DNA of 18,420 nucleotides from Spirochaetales bacterium (GTDB taxonomy: Bacteria > Desulfobacterota_D > UBA1144), in contig PCAG01000017.1 of assembly GCA_002730475.1 (NCBI GenBank), positions 1-18,420 on the forward strand. Reading direction: 5' to 3'. The position numbers and the translations under genes were made by a program. Shown piece after piece: positions 16,110 to 18,420 of the stretch; the first letter of the stretch is position 1; every line of letters begins with the position of its first letter. The notes beneath the pieces were generated by a model. That model had not been told where the DNA came from. It saw nothing but the letters and a program-made list of their open reading frames with translations, and made no database searches.

Positions 16110-16725
16110 GGGTCGTTTTCTCTCTGTTTAATCTTTTGATGATTTTGTCAATATTTTTCTCGTTAGTATATTCAAACTTTTTTAATAGTCCAGAATCAAT
16201 GATTTTGCTTGTAAGTTCTTGATAATTAAGATTGGACTTTCTAACGTCCTTCAAGAACTTGTATAATTTTAGTAAATCTTTTTTTAAATTTTTTTCAAAA
16301 AGAATTCTGGCCACTTTGCTAAAAAATGGCGATTTTCCACCAGTACTAAAACTAATTTCAACATCTTTGTTGAGTTTAAAGTTTGAAGTAAAAGAAAAAT
16401 CACTATCTTGATCATCAGAAGCATTAGACACAAAAATTTTCATTTTTCTTGAGTCGGCAACAACCTTTTTGTTTGTCTCTTTATCATTGGTGCATGCGAC
16501 AATAAAACTCATACCTCGTACATCTGTATATTTATACGCCCGTCTAAGTATCTTTATCTTATTGGTTCTCTTTGCTATCTTCTCTAATTCTTTGCTTACA
16601 ACAGGGGATACGACTTTAACTGCACCGCTTGCCGCCAATATCTTCTTTGTTCTTCTAGTTGCAACTTGTCCTCCGCCTACAACAAGCCATTTTTGTGAAG
16701 ATATATTAAGAGTAATGTTTAGCAT
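16102..16725 (-). CDS. Precorrin-2 dehydrogenase-like protein (CysG N-domain/Met8 family)
   Basis: This protein of about 207 residues has a Rossmann dinucleotide fold: KWLVVGGGQVATRRTKKIL near the start, then RGMSFIVACTNDKETNKKV, VSNASDDQDSDFSF with the conserved Asp, and SFSTGGKSPFFSKVAR. These features match the NAD-dependent enzymes that oxidise precorrin-2 to sirohydrochlorin on the way to sirohaem or haem d1. No sirohydrochlorin ferrochelatase or uroporphyrinogen methyltransferase lies in the window. The ATG at 16725 is chosen because it overlaps the stop of the upstream small gene (TGATG); a TTG at 16728 would add one residue. No ribosome binding site is visible. It overlaps efp by 8 nt. 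Confidence 0.88.
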   Translation of the reverse strand: MLNITLNISSQKWLVVGGGQVATRRTKKILAASGAVKVVSPVVSKELEKIAKRTNKIKILRRAYKYTDVRGMSFIVACTNDKETNKKVVADSRKMKIFVSNASDDQDSDFSFTSNFKLNKDVEISFSTGGKSPFFSKVARILFEKNLKKDLLKLYKFLKDVRKSNLNYQELTSKIIDSGLLKKFEYTNEKNIDKIIKRLNREKTTHE

Positions 16726-16892
16726 CAAATATTATTAAAGACTAAAATAAATAATAAATAAATTATAGGCACAAAAATTCCAATAGCGGCGATATATAGA
16801 TATATCCTCAGAACTTTTTTTGCCTTATATCCCGGAACATTTACGGATTGTTCTTTCGTTTTATTTAATAGTCTCTGAAATATCCTAATCAT
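16725..16892 (-). CDS. 55-residue single-helix membrane protein, unknown function
   Basis: A short open frame begins with an ATG at 16892, overlapping the end of the GYD gene by 8 nt, and ends with a TGA at 16725-16727 that overlaps the next ATG (TGATG). The 55-residue product starts with a basic, polar segment (MIRIFQRLLNKTKEQSVNVPGYKAKK) and is followed by one long hydrophobic helix (about residues 29-52, LYIAAIGIFVPIIYLLF) and the end FNNI. It would sit in the inner membrane with the basic part in the cytosol (positive-inside rule). It fills the only gap between two coupled genes and shares their spacing style, which supports its being real. It does not carry the SecE motif, and I do not recognise the family. 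A missed small gene is the simplest reading. Confidence 0.72.
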   Translation of the reverse strand: MIRIFQRLLNKTKEQSVNVPGYKAKKVLRIYLYIAAIGIFVPIIYLLFILVFNNI

Positions 16893-17181
16893 TTTTTATT
16901 TTTAGATGTTCAATGAAAGAGTCGATATCGATTGCAGGCAAAGTTGTAATTTGTATTGTTCCTCTTGATGTGAGCTCAATTGATAACTTGCTTATCGTGT
17001 CATTATCAGGTGCTTCAACAATATTTACAAAATCAAAAGAACCTAACGTTGCAAATTGATTCAAGACTTTGATGCCCATAGCTTCAATTTCTTTATCGAC
17101 CTCCCTGATTCTATGAGGGCGCTCCTTGAGGGTCTTTCTTCCCTCGGGTGTTAGAGATGATAGAAGTATGTACTTTGGCAT
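16885..17181 (-). CDS. GYD-domain protein
   Basis: This 98-residue protein matches the GYD family throughout: MPKYILLSSLTPEGRKTLKE at the start, a TLGSFDFVNIVEAPDN centre that carries the family G-x-x-D motif, and RGTIQITTLPAI near the end. The fold is a ferredoxin-like dimeric alpha/beta barrel type. The biochemical role of the family is not established. It is the first gene of the minus-strand run and is followed by the overlapping 55-residue membrane protein and precorrin-2 dehydrogenase genes, so it may act in the same process, though this is only an inference. Its Shine-Dalgarno is weak. Confidence 0.92.
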   Translation of the reverse strand: MPKYILLSSLTPEGRKTLKERPHRIREVDKEIEAMGIKVLNQFATLGSFDFVNIVEAPDNDTISKLSIELTSRGTIQITTLPAIDIDSFIEHLKIKND

Positions 17182-17244
17182 ATGTTTCTCAATTATTTGA
17201 TTACAAGATAAAGTTTATCAGATATTATTCTTTAACAAAATAAA
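17182..17244. promoter_or_regulatory. Divergent intergenic region with a small dyad
   Basis: These 63 A+T-rich bases separate the GYD gene (leaving to the left) from the secreted repeat protein (leaving to the right), so promoters for both must lie here or overlap the genes. GATAAAGTTTATC (17207-17219) is an inverted repeat of 6 bp around a single central base and could be a shared operator. No convincing -35/-10 pair could be singled out for either direction, and neither gene has a strong ribosome binding site. Confidence 0.4.
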
Positions 17245-18420
17245 ATGAAGGAATTAAATAGAACAGTATCGATTCTCTTTTTCTATCTATCTATCATTTT
17301 CCCCTTAAATGCTATATGTGATGAAAGAAATGATAGAGTCAAAGAATTAGAAATTAGAAGAAATATCAACAAAGCCGATTTATCTAACTTAAAAGTTGTG
17401 GATTTTGCATGGCTAAACAAAAGTACGGGTACGCTAGGTAAATTTAAGTTTGTTGAAATAAAAAGCACTTCAATCCTTGGATTTAAAAGTATAAATATAG
17501 AAGTTTATATATATGATGAAAAAGGAGCCCCGACCACTTTCTTCGTACCACTGAACGATTCGATTGCAGCAAATGAGACAAAAAAATTCAACAGTATCAC
17601 TACCCCCATACTCCCTTTTTATCCTACAAGAACTGAGATTGGTATTAGATCTGCTGAAATATCATACGACTCACAATCCTTTTCTTTTGAAGCCGTGGAT
17701 TCGATTAAAATCTTAGATTTTAACTATATAATTGACGATTCCGTTGCAAAAATAATTATTGTCGAGGCATTAAAGATAGCAAATAAGAGTAAGAATTATT
17801 ACAACGATATTGAATATCGAATAGATTTTATGGATTCGAAGCAAAAGATAGTCGCTTCCAAGAAATTTGTAATCAAAGAACCTATCGCTCCTGGACAAGG
17901 GAAAACTTTCAAGAACTTTCAAATCCCTGGTCTGCCAAGAAAACAATTTGCAAATATTTCTTTGAGTGTGGAATCCGGAGGCCTGTTAAGCTCCAAAGAA
18001 TACCTAATTGAGGGAGGAGACAGGAAACATGTAGATGAAACTTTGCTTGATATAGATATTGATGATCCCCCTGTCCCAAGTACAGATCTTAAAATACGAA
18101 ACTATTCTTGGGCAAATAATGCAAAACACACTATAGGCAATATTAATGTTGAGATTTCTAATAATAGTCGTTTTAAATACGATGGTGTCGAAATAGTTTT
18201 GGATTTTAAATCTCCCCGTGGTAGCACGCTGATAAGTAGAAAAGTTCGAATTGATGACTACATTGATCCATACAAAGAAAAATTATTCTTGGATATCCCA
18301 GTAGGCTATATAGACTTTGATGTTACAAATTTGGAAATACATGTCGCAGATGCAAATATGATTGGTTATGTAAAAACCGTAGAAAAAGCAAAGAAAAAGT
18401 CATCTTATCAATCTAAACAA
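17245..18420 (+). CDS. Secreted protein with three tandem beta-rich repeats, 3'-truncated
   Basis: A frame opens at ATG 17245 and runs to the window end without a stop (392 residues visible). The N-terminus is a signal peptide (hydrophobic residues about 8-24, ending LNAIC); the residue before Cys is Ile, so a lipobox is not convincing. Three copies of a module of about 90 residues follow, at about 49-138, 154-246 and 282-372. Each opens with a short strand of the type LKVVDFAW, IKILDFNY or LKIRNYSW. Each then has a strand ending in Asn/Ser-rich turns, a DF-x-D/S-x-x-G-like hairpin, and an 'I-x-P-x-x-x-K' segment (IAPGQGKTF, IDPYKEKLF). The pattern suggests Ig-like or FxLYD-like beta-sandwiches on the periplasmic or outer surface. 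A Lys-rich stretch ends the visible part. No catalytic motif is seen and no function is proposed. Confidence 0.75.
   Translation, partial: MKELNRTVSILFFYLSIIFPLNAICDERNDRVKELEIRRNINKADLSNLKVVDFAWLNKSTGTLGKFKFVEIKSTSILGFKSINIEVYIYDEKGAPTTFFVPLNDSIAANETKKFNSITTPILPFYPTRTEIGIRSAEISYDSQSFSFEAVDSIKILDFNYIIDDSVAKIIIVEALKIANKSKNYYNDIEYRIDFMDSKQKIVASKKFVIKEPIAPGQGKTFKNFQIPGLPRKQFANISLSVESGGLLSSKEYLIEGGDRKHVDETLLDIDIDDPPVPSTDLKIRNYSWANNAKHTIGNINVEISNNSRFKYDGVEIVLDFKSPRGSTLISRKVRIDDYIDPYKEKLFLDIPVGYIDFDVTNLEIHVADANMIGYVKTVEKAKKKSSYQSKQ

Noticed and set aside
16725..16892. SecE identity for the 55-residue membrane protein
   Set aside because: Size and single helix fit, but the conserved SecE segment around V-x-W-P-x-R is absent and nusG/rpl genes are not adjacent.
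1..18420. CRISPR array, prophage, transposon, tRNA or rRNA gene
   Set aside because: No regularly spaced repeats, transposase or integrase motifs, or cloverleaf sequences were seen on either strand.

Overview
This is an A+T-rich bacterial window, densely packed with genes, many of which overlap or nearly touch. The gene set is that of a Gram-negative-type bacterium: a BolA/CGFS-glutaredoxin pair, a periplasmic PBP4-type carboxypeptidase, an FtsB-like divisome protein, and the order prs-rplY-pth-ychF. The combination with a membrane pyrophosphatase and a GYD-domain protein would fit an uncultivated, possibly marine, deltaproteobacterial-like or Dadabacteria-like lineage. That placement is an inference and is weak. 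No rRNA, tRNA, CRISPR array, insertion sequence or phage gene was seen.

Layout. Plus strand, 1-7231: the 3' part of a sulfatase-family gene whose last codons are separated by a frameshift; a 126-residue four-helix membrane protein tightly followed by an Nramp-like transporter with non-canonical metal-site residues; then a close-packed bolA-like/grxD/polA/dacB run. Minus strand, 17181 down to 7222: fifteen consecutive genes (GYD protein, an unlisted 55-residue membrane protein, precorrin-2 dehydrogenase, efp, prs, rplY, pth, hppA, ychF, rpsF, rpsR, rplI, MBL hydrolase, ftsB, rsmA). The two runs converge and overlap by 10 bp at 7222-7231. At 17182-17244 a short divergent promoter region separates the minus run from a plus-strand secreted repeat protein that leaves the window.

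How the genes work together. The minus cluster is mostly about making and servicing ribosomes: S6, S18, L9, L25, EF-P, the rRNA dimethylase RsmA, peptidyl-tRNA hydrolase and the ribosome-associated ATPase YchF. PRPP synthesis (Prs) and pyrophosphate hydrolysis (HppA) are embedded in it, which could couple nucleotide synthesis to recovery of pyrophosphate energy. The plus cluster combines Fe-S/redox regulation (BolA, CGFS glutaredoxin), DNA repair (PolA) and cell-wall trimming (DacB).

Most of the window is core housekeeping and no clear defence or mobile system is present. The points most worth a second look are: an EF-P with Gln at the modification position; the translationally coupled GYD/55-aa membrane protein/precorrin-2 dehydrogenase/EF-P chain; a leaderless-looking prs promoter with a phased 10-bp direct repeat; an rpsF leader with two mutually exclusive pairings, one covering the Shine-Dalgarno; a dyad in front of hppA; the sulfatase frameshift; and the triple-repeat secreted protein at the right edge.
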